Source: an uncultured Porphyromonadaceae bacterium (GTDB lineage Bacteria; Bacteroidota; Bacteroidia; Bacteroidales; Muribaculaceae). From it: a DNA stretch of 64,000 nucleotides. Location of the stretch: contig CABTZK010000002.1 in NCBI GenBank assembly GCA_902489275.1, forward strand, positions 109,369 to 173,368, written 5' to 3'. Below the pieces are notes generated by a model. The model was not told where the DNA came from. It searched no databases and saw only the letters and a program-made list of their open reading frames with translations. Both the position numbers and the translations under genes were made by a program. Shown here piece after piece: positions 1 to 7,644 of the stretch. The stretch's first letter is position 1. The number at the start of each line of letters is the position of its first letter.

Positions 1-474
1 CACCCCTCGGCCGCTTCCTGACCACGGCAACTTCACATAACAACCAGGGTGCTCGCGCGCAAAGCGAACTGTCTCGGCAACCGTGAAAGTCTCAACGGGA
101 AACTCGGTGAAGCGGCAGCCTAAAAGCTCGCTCACGCGCCGATGAATGTCAATCGTCGTGCGCCGGTGAGAAAGCCTGCGAAAGCGGTCAAGCGCCGCCT
201 CACTGGGCAGCGATTCAGGATGCGCACCCATCCTGATGAGGCGCTTGCGCACAACCCGGTTCCAGCCCCACGGGCGAAACACGGCCCTGCGCCACTGCTG
301 GGGAAGCGGTTGGCCTAACTCCATCACGCTTGCCCCTTGGGGAGCATAGGAAGCAGGCAGCGACGACAAGTCATGCTGCAACTGCCGCACACAAGGGGGC
401 GCCACATAGTGATCGCCACCTTGAGCCAATGCCAAATCGTGGTCGGGATTAAACAAGTAGATCTCTTGTGCCAT
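1..474 (-). CDS. ATP-grasp-like conserved hypothetical protein (N-terminal part, runs off the window)
   Basis: Reading the minus strand from the ATG at 474 gives 158 open codons that run off the left edge, so the C-terminus is missing. The protein begins MAQEIYLFNPDHDLALAQGG and, near residue 150, carries a glycine-rich WSGSGRGV loop preceded by a Lys (VKLPWSGSGRG). That loop looks like the nucleotide-binding loop of ATP-grasp enzymes. The NPDHDLALA opening is a signature I associate with a Bacteroidetes family of uncharacterised proteins. The substrate is unknown. The start is supported by a TAACTTTG -7 box only 7 bases upstream of the ATG, which predicts an almost leaderless transcript. The gene is divergent from the small membrane protein at 574. 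The open frame is certain; the ATP-grasp assignment is inference from one loop. Confidence 0.75.
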   Translation of the reverse strand, partial: MAQEIYLFNPDHDLALAQGGDHYVAPPCVRQLQHDLSSLPASYAPQGASVMELGQPLPQQWRRAVFRPWGWNRVVRKRLIRMGAHPESLPSEAALDRFRRLSHRRTTIDIHRRVSELLGCRFTEFPVETFTVAETVRFAREHPGCYVKLPWSGSGRGV

Positions 475-481
475 GCGGTCA

Positions 482-510
482 CAAAGTTACAAAAACACCC
501 TGAAAAGCAA
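482..510 (-). promoter_or_regulatory. Promoter of the partial ATP-grasp-like gene
   Basis: On the minus strand a TTG (510-508) is followed after 18 bases by TAACTTTG (489-482), matching the Bacteroidetes -33/-7 consensus. Only seven bases separate the box from the start codon at 474. Confidence 0.7.
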
Positions 511-520
511 GCGGAAATTC

Positions 521-551
521 TTGACAAACGCATTAAAATTCACTATCTTTG
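521..551 (+). promoter_or_regulatory. Promoter of the small membrane protein gene
   Basis: TTG (521-523), 20-base spacer, TATCTTTG (544-551). Transcription should start near 556-559, giving a leader of about 16 bases before the ATG at 574. It lies back to back with the minus-strand promoter at 482-510. Confidence 0.7.
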
Positions 552-573
552 CACCAGTCAAACATTATGAACT

Positions 574-777
574 ATGAAAGCTACACTATATCAGGAAAAA
601 GAGCAGGCGATGGAGCCCATCGACGAGCACCGCATGGCCATCGCAACCGAGAAGCCAGCCAAGGCTGACCCTCCACGCCAGCAATACTACATGGTGCGCT
701 ACGAAACACTGGTGAAACCCACCGTGATTGCAGCGGTTATTTTAGTCGTTTTTGCACTGGCTTTGTGGCTGTTGTGA
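574..777 (+). CDS. Small C-terminally anchored membrane protein, unknown function
   Basis: A 67-residue protein with a charged, Glu/Lys-rich N-terminal half and one hydrophobic helix at the C-terminus (about residues 48-67, ending ALALWLL). This layout suggests a tail-anchored inner-membrane protein. It has its own well-formed promoter directly upstream, which is the main reason to call it real despite its size. It has no enzymatic motif and I do not recognise the family. It sits alone between a divergent gene and tRNA-Arg. Confidence 0.6.
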   Translation: MKATLYQEKEQAMEPIDEHRMAIATEKPAKADPPRQQYYMVRYETLVKPTVIAAVILVVFALALWLL

Positions 778-807
778 AAATTCATCGAAAAAAGTCGCAA
801 AAAAGTA

Positions 808-838
808 TTGCCTAATCAAAAAAAAGTGCGTATCTTTG
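808..838 (+). promoter_or_regulatory. Promoter of tRNA-Arg
   Basis: TTG at 808-810, 20-base spacer, TATCTTTG at 831-838. The tRNA starts about 55 bases after the expected start site. A GC hairpin (G run and C run at about 851-867) lies in that leader, so 5' processing must remove it. Confidence 0.65.
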
Positions 839-897
839 CAATCGCAAACGAGGGGGGGACACCCCCTTTAGATGCAAAAGACGTTCATTTTTATTTT

Positions 898-971
898 GGC
901 CCATTAGCTCAACTGAATAGAGTGTCTGACTACGGATCAGAAGGTTACAGGTTTGAATCCTGTATGGGTCA
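898..971 (+). tRNA. tRNA-Arg (anticodon ACG)
   Basis: A full cloverleaf can be folded: acceptor GGCCCAT/ATGGGTC with one G-T pair, D arm GCTC/GAGT, anticodon stem TCTGA/TCAGA around loop CTACGGA (anticodon ACG, expected to be edited to ICG), and T arm ACAGG/CCTGT with loop TTTGAAT. The discriminator is A, and CCA is not encoded. Seventy-four bases. Confidence 0.93.
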
Positions 972-975
972 CACT

Positions 976-1014
976 ACGCAAGTGCCTCACTCAAGGGTGC
1001 TTGCGTTTTTTTTT
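976..1014 (+). terminator. Rho-independent terminator of tRNA-Arg
   Basis: Stem ACGCAAG (976-982) pairs with CTTGCGT (1000-1006) and is followed by a run of T to 1014. It starts five bases after the tRNA. Confidence 0.8.
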
Positions 1015-1110
1015 GCGCATCACTAAACGCCGTGCAGACCGACGGCTCGTTTCCACAAGCCTCCGCATTGCAAGCCCCACTACAGCACAAATTGGGTTAG
1101 ACCGCATAAT

Positions 1111-1171
1111 CAAGGGGCAGCTCCATCGAAGCTGCCCCTTGAAATTATTCAAGAAACGAATTAGTTTCTTG
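1111..1171 (-). terminator. Two tandem hairpins after the SusCD operon
   Basis: Reading the minus strand after the stop codon at 1195, a first hairpin (CAAGAAAC/GTTTCTTG, 1171-1150) is followed by a stronger one with a 12-base stem (CAAGGGGCAGCT and its complement, 1141-1111). Neither has a good T tract, but their position at the end of a long operon makes termination or 3' end protection likely. Confidence 0.5.
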
Positions 1172-1194
1172 CTTTATTTGATCGCACAAGGCAT

Positions 1195-2982
1195 TTACTT
1201 GCTCTCGCCCTCTATGATAAGGTTGACCAGGGCGGTCACATCGGTCACGTTCACCACGCCATCGGCGTTCAAGTCCTTGTTCGCATTGGGATATTCATCG
1301 GTACCCAGAATGGCATTGATCAGAGCAGTCACGTCGGTCACGTTCACGATGCCGTCACCATTGATGTCGCCCTTAATCAGGCCGCTGCCCTCTTGGGTCA
1401 AGTGAATGATTTGCTGTGCGCCAGGGAAGCTAATCTTCACGTTGCAAGCGCGATTGCCGCCCTCATTGGCTGCGCAAGTGAGCTTGAGGTAGGAGTGAAG
1501 GGTGAAATTTCCCGTGGCGGCATCCACCGAGTCACTCACTTCATAGGTGAGCCATTTAGGAAGTTCATTGCCATTTTCGTCCACAACCGTCCACTCGTCG
1601 CTGGAGTGCGTTGAGAAGAAATCAACGGTTTCCTCACCGCCAGCCTTGGGGAAGTTGAGGTTCTCGCCGACTTTCTCACCCGTTTGAGGATTGTAATAGA
1701 GGAAGTCGAAACCTGGCCACTCTACATCAAGGAAGATGGTAGGAGCCGTGACGCCCAGCGATGTCTTGAAGAAATTGTGAAGTCCCCAGGCAGCCTTGAT
1801 GGAGTCGTTGCGAACGCCCAGCATGTAGCCGTGCTGACCGTAACCCTCGTCTTGCTCGTCGCGAGAGATTAACATCGCCCAGGCATCAATGGCCGCATTG
1901 TCGTAGCCCGTCACGGTGATGGCGATAGGCTGGTTGATGTCGGCCGTGATTTCGTAGGGTAAACCCGTTTCGTCATCCATTTCGGTCAAAGGAATCGAGA
2001 GGAAACCCTCCTTAGGCATAGCCTTCGTCATGTTTGTCGTGCCTTTGGCAATCACATCGCCCAGAATCAGGCTGTCGTTCTCGGCCTTCGATGCGGCATA
2101 GACCGTGGCTGTGATAGGAGCATCGCCCGTACCGCTGTAGAAAGCATAGAACACTTTGATGGCGCGAAGCGCATAACGGCTTTCAGGCTGCTCCACATAG
2201 AGTGCCATGCCATTGTAGCCTCCCCAGTTTTTACCAAACCAGTAACCATTCTTGCCACCATCGGCATCGGGTGCGCCCGTGTAGGTAATAACACCTCTCG
2301 TACCGCCCTGGCGAGTACCTGCACTGAAGAACTTCGGTGTCACGTAGGCATCAATAGGCTGCTGCCCTTGCATCATTGTGGCGTGAGGATCGGACGTGTA
2401 ACCAGCCAAGCCTTGATAAGGCTTGTTTTGCTTGGTTTTATCGTCATACACCAGCGAATTCAACTGATAGGAATCCTCTGTAGCGCCATTAGAAGCGGTG
2501 AGCGTGGGAGCGTACTCGCTCTCGTTGTACATGGTGTAATACACCAAGTCCTTTTCAGTGCTGGTGCGCGTTGTGAAAGAGTCCACGCCAGGCGTGTCGT
2601 CATACTGCTCCCAGGTCCAGGTGTAGGATGTTGCACCTGCAGAAGCGTTAGGATAGGTCACGTTACGGCCATTCGGGCAATAGAACATGGGGGTATAAAA
2701 AGCGCCACCACCTGCTTCCATTGAGCGGTAGAACGATCCTGCAGGACGGTTGTAAAGCGCTTTCAGGGGAGTCTCGGCCTTGCGGGCAGCCTTGCGGGCA
2801 GCGCGCTGCGCTGACGTGGCCATCGTTGCAACGCTTGGGGTAAGGTCTAATTTCGCCACCTGGCTTGAAGCGGCGGGCACAACGCTCTTCACGCTAAAGC
2901 TCCTTTGCACGCGCGACTGGGCACTCACCGTAGCAATCGTCATGAGTGCAGCAGCGGCAAACAGTAAACTTTTTTTCATCAT
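1195..2982 (-). CDS. Secreted BACON-like and dockerin-like repeat protein
   Basis: A 595-residue exported protein with a classical signal peptide (MMKKSLLFAAAALMTIATVSAQ; ATG at 2979 is an equally good start). The middle has no motif I recognise. Around residues 415-525 there is a BACON-like module: a FPKAGGEETVDF segment, a conserved Trp region (DEWTVV, LPKWLTY) and a closing QQIIHLTQEG strand. The last 60 residues hold two EF-hand-like dockerin repeats (GDINGDGIVNVTDVTALI and a second DLNADGVVNVTDVTAL copy) with the Asp/Asn ligand spacing of calcium-binding loops. It is the last gene of the SusCD operon, 110 bp after the DUF4302 gene, so it is probably a surface or secreted substrate-binding partner. 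It has no visible catalytic motif. Confidence 0.85.
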   Translation of the reverse strand: MMKKSLLFAAAALMTIATVSAQSRVQRSFSVKSVVPAASSQVAKLDLTPSVATMATSAQRAARKAARKAETPLKALYNRPAGSFYRSMEAGGGAFYTPMFYCPNGRNVTYPNASAGATSYTWTWEQYDDTPGVDSFTTRTSTEKDLVYYTMYNESEYAPTLTASNGATEDSYQLNSLVYDDKTKQNKPYQGLAGYTSDPHATMMQGQQPIDAYVTPKFFSAGTRQGGTRGVITYTGAPDADGGKNGYWFGKNWGGYNGMALYVEQPESRYALRAIKVFYAFYSGTGDAPITATVYAASKAENDSLILGDVIAKGTTNMTKAMPKEGFLSIPLTEMDDETGLPYEITADINQPIAITVTGYDNAAIDAWAMLISRDEQDEGYGQHGYMLGVRNDSIKAAWGLHNFFKTSLGVTAPTIFLDVEWPGFDFLYYNPQTGEKVGENLNFPKAGGEETVDFFSTHSSDEWTVVDENGNELPKWLTYEVSDSVDAATGNFTLHSYLKLTCAANEGGNRACNVKISFPGAQQIIHLTQEGSGLIKGDINGDGIVNVTDVTALINAILGTDEYPNANKDLNADGVVNVTDVTALVNLIIEGESK

Positions 2983-3092
2983 TGTTTTTTAAATTAAAAG
3001 TTAATAAAAGAGTAGTAAATGTTTTCTCATATTTTGAAATGGCTGGGCAGACGCTTGAAACACTCGGCATCCGCCCAACCCTTTCTGTTTTT

Positions 3093-4490
3093 TTAGCGAA
3101 TCCTGCACATCACATAGTCTCCCGCCTGGGCAGCGTCAGCCAGCCTCACATCGAGCGGGGTGAGCAAGTTGGTAGCAGTCAGTGCGAACGTCGTGGCGCT
3201 TATCTTGTCGATGACAGCCCTGTAGGCCGCCACGTTGTCATAGTAAGCCTTAGCGTTCACAAAGTTGCCGTGATTTTCCAGATCGTCATAGACTGGGTCG
3301 GAGAGGTTCACCTTCAGCCTGACGGCATCGTCGCTCACGCGCTCCACATCGAGGAGCATGGGCAGCGTTTGGGTCACGACCCTGTTCTTTCTCTTAAAGG
3401 AGATATAACTGTAGAGCTCATAACGCTTTTCGGTTGCATTATAGGCCCAATACATGTCCTTCAACGTGGTGGTGCGGAATTGCTTCAATTCGGCAGCCAT
3501 CTGATCACTGAGCGTATTGAACACTCCCCCTGTGGTGGATACCCCCCAGCGGAATGACCAAGAGTTGTTGGGATTGAGCAGCACGTCGCTCAGGTGTCCC
3601 GCATTGATGGTCGTCTTGCCGTCGTCGGTACACAGCAAGGTGCCGTCGATTTGACGCACGAAGTGCTGCACCTTGTAGTCCTTGCCACCGATTGAGTCGT
3701 GCATCTCGATGGGGCGCATGAACGAGAAGCCATCATGCGTGATGAGCGCGTTGTGCGACACGGCCATAACCGAGTCACCCGTCTCGGGATAAATGTCCAT
3801 CACCATCGAGGCGCCATTTTTGATGACGTAACGGTAGCCACTGGGCAAGTTGATGTAGGACTTGCTGATTTTGGCATGGAAGAAGCTATCGGTAGCTGCC
3901 ACGACCTCGCCCATGTAGGTTCGGTCGTCGAGCTCGCTCGACAAGCGTGTCATCATCATGCGAATGCCATGCTTCTTGCCTTGAAGATACAAGGTGTCGC
4001 CCGAGTACTTCATGATGTCGAACTCGTAGTCGCCCAAGTGACCTTCTCCCCTATCGCCGAATTGATCAAGCGGGGCCGGGTCGGCAAAGCCGTGGAAGAT
4101 GGAATTATAGGAATTGAGCGAGAGCACGGGGCCATTGTCGGCAATCACTTCCCACAACGATTTCTCGCTGCCAAAGACGATGTCGTGCGAGTCGGGGCTT
4201 CCGCTCTTCACTTTGCCGATATAGTCGTTCTGGCCCGAGATGACGACCGAGCCATCCTTATTGAAGGTAAACAGGTAGACGTAGCCCTTTTCCTTGTCGG
4301 TGGTAAAGTACTGGAGTTCCCACTTGCCTCCTTTTTGGGTCAAAATATCGCTATAGTCAGCGATTGAGTTTTCCAGTCGCTCGGCAGCACTGTTGGGGAA
4401 GATGTCATCTTCCTCATGCTTGAGGCACGACGTGAGCGCAAGCCCCATGAGCAGCAACGCCAGCGCCGATATATTAAAAAATCTCTTCAT
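3093..4490 (-). CDS. DUF4302-type surface lipoprotein
   Basis: A 465-residue lipoprotein: signal peptide MKRFFNISALALLLMGLALTSC with Cys22 as the lipidated residue, followed by an Asp/Glu-rich stretch (KHEEDD) of the kind seen on surface-exposed Bacteroidetes lipoproteins. The body matches my memory of DUF4302 (sequence around GGKWELQYFTTDKEKGY and TFNKDGSVVISG). This family is found beside SusC/SusD and a zinc metallohydrolase lipoprotein. It is co-oriented with both, 38 bp after the metallohydrolase gene. It probably helps capture the ligand at the cell surface, but no biochemical role is established. Confidence 0.85.
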   Translation of the reverse strand: MKRFFNISALALLLMGLALTSCLKHEEDDIFPNSAAERLENSIADYSDILTQKGGKWELQYFTTDKEKGYVYLFTFNKDGSVVISGQNDYIGKVKSGSPDSHDIVFGSEKSLWEVIADNGPVLSLNSYNSIFHGFADPAPLDQFGDRGEGHLGDYEFDIMKYSGDTLYLQGKKHGIRMMMTRLSSELDDRTYMGEVVAATDSFFHAKISKSYINLPSGYRYVIKNGASMVMDIYPETGDSVMAVSHNALITHDGFSFMRPIEMHDSIGGKDYKVQHFVRQIDGTLLCTDDGKTTINAGHLSDVLLNPNNSWSFRWGVSTTGGVFNTLSDQMAAELKQFRTTTLKDMYWAYNATEKRYELYSYISFKRKNRVVTQTLPMLLDVERVSDDAVRLKVNLSDPVYDDLENHGNFVNAKAYYDNVAAYRAVIDKISATTFALTATNLLTPLDVRLADAAQAGDYVMCRIR

Positions 4491-4528
4491 AGTCGTTTTT
4501 CAATTAAAATTAGAAGTAGAATCATGTG

Positions 4529-5800
4529 TTATTGAATATTCTCAATTTCCTGGCGCAAGGCATTGATGTCATAGTCCTTCTCGCGCTTGAGCACCTCCTG
4601 GCGAAGCGCGTCGAGGTCGATTTTCCAGCTATCCATGAACCAGCCTTTGATAATATCCAATTTCTGAGTAATAATGCTTGGGCCGTCAACCTCGTCCTTG
4701 TCCTCGATGTCATAGACCAGCAAAGGAATGGCGATGCGACTGTTGCTCTCATCCAAGAAATAGCCATCGCCGTCGACGCGGCGGCCGTTGGCGTCCAAGA
4801 ACGTGCCATCGTCTTGCTTGATGACCTTGGCGGTCGTCTTGTAGTACTCCAGGTTGGCCGCTGCGGGATAGAGCACCCTCTTAGTAATGGGGTCACATTT
4901 CACCTTCACGGTGTCGCTATCGGGCGTGATGTAGTCGATCACCTCGTTCTCAGCGGCGAGCGAGCGGCTGCCCTCGGCGGCCTTGTTGTTCTTGTAGAAG
5001 AAATAGGTGAACCACTTCTTGGTCATGGGTTCCTGCTCCCATCCGCGCTTGGCATCGTCAAGGATTTTAGCCCAAGTTGCGTCGTCGGAGCAAATGTAGG
5101 TCGAGGTGACCTCGGCAAAGTCCTCGCGATAGGCCGATGCGGCATAGGGGGTCACAAAACCGAGCGAGCGCATCTCGCCTGAGTTGCGTGAGGCCCACGT
5201 TGAAGCATCATACTTGGTGTTCGACAGCAAGTTGAACGTGTTGGGATAGGTTTTCTTCTGGTGCAGCACGTGGGTGAACTCATGGTGCATGGTGTGGAAG
5301 CAAAGCTCGTTGAGCGCTTCCGCATTGCTCACGTCCAGGTTGTTGATGTTGTAGAGCGATATTTTCACACCACCCTCGGCAAGACCTACCATGATTTGGT
5401 TGTTTTGATAGGCGGGCGAGCCAATGACGTGAATCACACGAGGCGCATTGGCCTTGAGGAACTGATCGTGGTCTTGCGCCACCGTCTTGTAGGCATCGAT
5501 CCACAAGTACTTGCAGAGCAGCGCCAAGTCGCGGGCTTTGGCATAATCGGCGGGCACCAGGTTATAGTTCATGTTGGTGCTGATGTCCTTCATTTTGTAC
5601 AAGAACTCCATATTATAAGGCGTACGGTAGTTCTCAATGCACCACTTGTCGAGTTTATAGGTGGCCGAGGCGGGGTCGAGCTTTTCGTCCGTATCAGGGA
5701 AAATGGTTTTGCCCAAGTTGTCATCGCTACAGGAGGAGAACGTCATTGCGGCTGCGCCTATGAGCAAAAACGATGAAATATAATATTTGAATGATTTCAT
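4529..5800 (-). CDS. Substrate import-associated zinc metallohydrolase lipoprotein
   Basis: A 423-residue lipoprotein (lipobox FSSC, Cys24) with the zinc-metallopeptidase motif HEFTH at residues 173-177. A downstream EDFAE (226-230) should supply the third zinc ligand. It belongs to the family annotated as substrate import-associated zinc metallohydrolase (putative zinc-binding metallopeptidase), which accompanies SusC/SusD pairs. The C-terminus is a charged helical segment (LDALRQEVLKREKDYDINAL) that may be a coiled coil. The gene starts 19 bp after susD. It probably cleaves or processes the imported ligand at the outer surface. Whether that ligand is a peptide, glycopeptide or another polymer is not shown by the sequence. 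Confidence 0.88.
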   Translation of the reverse strand: MKSFKYYISSFLLIGAAAMTFSSCSDDNLGKTIFPDTDEKLDPASATYKLDKWCIENYRTPYNMEFLYKMKDISTNMNYNLVPADYAKARDLALLCKYLWIDAYKTVAQDHDQFLKANAPRVIHVIGSPAYQNNQIMVGLAEGGVKISLYNINNLDVSNAEALNELCFHTMHHEFTHVLHQKKTYPNTFNLLSNTKYDASTWASRNSGEMRSLGFVTPYAASAYREDFAEVTSTYICSDDATWAKILDDAKRGWEQEPMTKKWFTYFFYKNNKAAEGSRSLAAENEVIDYITPDSDTVKVKCDPITKRVLYPAAANLEYYKTTAKVIKQDDGTFLDANGRRVDGDGYFLDESNSRIAIPLLVYDIEDKDEVDGPSIITQKLDIIKGWFMDSWKIDLDALRQEVLKREKDYDINALRQEIENIQ

Positions 5801-5819
5801 TTTCTTAATCCGTTAAATT

Positions 5820-7616
5820 TTATTGGTCAACAGTTTTACCAGCATCTTTCACCCAACTATCGAAGTTTGGCTTGGGAGCCGACATTTCCATACTCAGAGG
5901 AATTGACTCACGAGTCGAGGGTTCGAAACCAGCCGATATGACCTCGGCAGGAATCTGGATCGCATAGCGAGGATCCATGTACCACGTGCCGTCCTTCGAG
6001 GCCAGGCCCACCGTCACCGTCTTGCCTAAAGCGCTATACTTGTGCGTGACCGTCAGGCCAAGACGCTTGATGTCAAACCAGCGCATGCCATTGTGCAAGG
6101 TGACGAGGCGGCGATAGTGCTGCACCCACTGCAGGTAAGGCATGATTTCGGGCGTGGCGTGATAGGTTGCGCTTGGGCAAACCTCGTCGATGTGGATGGG
6201 CTTCATGATGCCGTGCTGGTGTCCTCCCCTGCCGCGGCCGTCGTCCTCGTTGGAGTAGAACTTCTCTACCCTCTCGCGTGTGATGTCGACCACAATTGAG
6301 GTCGCGTTGGGGTTATTCTTCCAGTTGTCGTCGATGGCCTTGATGTCCTGGAAGCCTTTCTCGATTTCGCCCAGGTAGAAATAGGCCTCGGCGCGGCACA
6401 AGAGCGTCTCCTCGTTGGTGAACTCGGCACGCACGAAATGGGTGTAGCCGATGCCCGCCAGCTTGTCGGTGTACTCAAACTGCTCAAGGCAATAGGGTGC
6501 CAAATACAAGCCATGGTCAAGGTCGCCAAACAGGAATTGCCTGAAAGCAGGGTTCATGTAGCCTGAAAGGCCATTGACGAAAGTGACGGTGTTGGCTTCC
6601 CAGCTGGGGCTTGGCCCCAAGATGGTGGCCAGCATGGCATCGCGGTTGCACGTGTAGCGCTGGCTGGCGACAAAGCGGCGCCACCACGACGAGTAGGTAG
6701 AGACGAGCATCATATTGCCGGCACGCTCGGTGCTGGTGGCGTACTTGAAGATGTCAAATCCATTATAGAAATCCTTTTTGGCCCACACATCGTTCAGCAT
6801 GGTCTTGGGGTCATTTCCCTTGAACGCTGCTGTCGCATACTCGACCACCTTGGGATAGTCGCGCTTGAACAGATAGAACCGGGCAGCAAACGCATTGGCA
6901 GCGGCCTTGTTGAAATGATACTTGGGCGACACATAGTAGAGGTCGGTCACCAGCTCAAGGCCTTTCTGCAAGTCGGCCTCTATCATCTCGTAGTCGGTGG
7001 CCAGTGTTCCACGCTCATAGGAGGGCTTCACTGTGGTTTCAGGTTTCGTCACGTAGGGCACGCCAGGGATCGACTTGCTCAATTCCGGCCCGCGATAAGG
7101 CAGGCAGAAGACGTTGCACAGGATAAAGTAGTGATAGGCGCGAATAAGATAGGCCTCGCCCTTCACGGCTTGCAACTTAGCCAATTCATCGCCAACGAGC
7201 TCTCCATCGCCCGTTTTCCCGGCTTTCTCAAATTCCTCGGCTTTCTCCAGGACCGCATTGGCTGCCGCGATGGCAGCATAGCAGCTCGACCACGTGCCCG
7301 AGGGGGAGTCGTTATCGGTCGACTTGTTGACATCCTCAAAAGCAAAGAGCTGGTCGTCGGCCTGCGAATAGCCGCTCACGTTGTAGCGGGCGAATTTCTC
7401 GTCGGGCGAGGCATTATCGACCACATTATCTGATGAGAGCTCACAAGGCACAGCGTAGTTACTGCTCATGTAGGCCGTCACCAGCACTTGACGCAACTGC
7501 TCAACGGTGTTCAGATAGACGCGCGAGTCTGGTGTCACATCAAGGAAATCATCGCAAGATGACAGCGAGAGCAAGGCAGCCACTGCCAATAATGATAGAT
7601 ATTTAATTTTCTTCAT
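5820..7616 (-). CDS. SusD/RagB-family nutrient-binding lipoprotein
   Basis: A 598-residue SusD-like lipoprotein. An in-frame ATG at 7655 would overlap the susC stop and precede the signal peptide, so I chose the ATG at 7616 (MKKIKYLSLLAVAALLSLSSC, lipid Cys21). That leaves 28 bp after susC. Conserved SusD features follow: DDFLDVTPDSRVY after the lipobox, the TPR-rich helical core (AIAAANAVLEKAE, KGEAYLIRAYHYFILCNVFCLPY) and the C-terminal YRRLVTLHNGMRWFDIKRLGL segment. It acts with the adjacent SusC as the lid of an outer-membrane importer. Confidence 0.93.
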   Translation of the reverse strand: MKKIKYLSLLAVAALLSLSSCDDFLDVTPDSRVYLNTVEQLRQVLVTAYMSSNYAVPCELSSDNVVDNASPDEKFARYNVSGYSQADDQLFAFEDVNKSTDNDSPSGTWSSCYAAIAAANAVLEKAEEFEKAGKTGDGELVGDELAKLQAVKGEAYLIRAYHYFILCNVFCLPYRGPELSKSIPGVPYVTKPETTVKPSYERGTLATDYEMIEADLQKGLELVTDLYYVSPKYHFNKAAANAFAARFYLFKRDYPKVVEYATAAFKGNDPKTMLNDVWAKKDFYNGFDIFKYATSTERAGNMMLVSTYSSWWRRFVASQRYTCNRDAMLATILGPSPSWEANTVTFVNGLSGYMNPAFRQFLFGDLDHGLYLAPYCLEQFEYTDKLAGIGYTHFVRAEFTNEETLLCRAEAYFYLGEIEKGFQDIKAIDDNWKNNPNATSIVVDITRERVEKFYSNEDDGRGRGGHQHGIMKPIHIDEVCPSATYHATPEIMPYLQWVQHYRRLVTLHNGMRWFDIKRLGLTVTHKYSALGKTVTVGLASKDGTWYMDPRYAIQIPAEVISAGFEPSTRESIPLSMEMSAPKPNFDSWVKDAGKTVDQ

Positions 7617-7644
7617 TGTTTTCCTTCTATTTATAGTTTCAATA

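Noticed and set aside
848..870. A G-run/C-run hairpin before tRNA-Arg as a separate small RNA or terminator
   Set aside because: It lies in the leader between the promoter and the tRNA, with no strong T tract, so premature termination or a distinct RNA is not supported.
808..1026. A 72-codon open frame spanning the tRNA-Arg gene
   Set aside because: It reads through a tRNA and its terminator and has no ribosome-binding or homology support.
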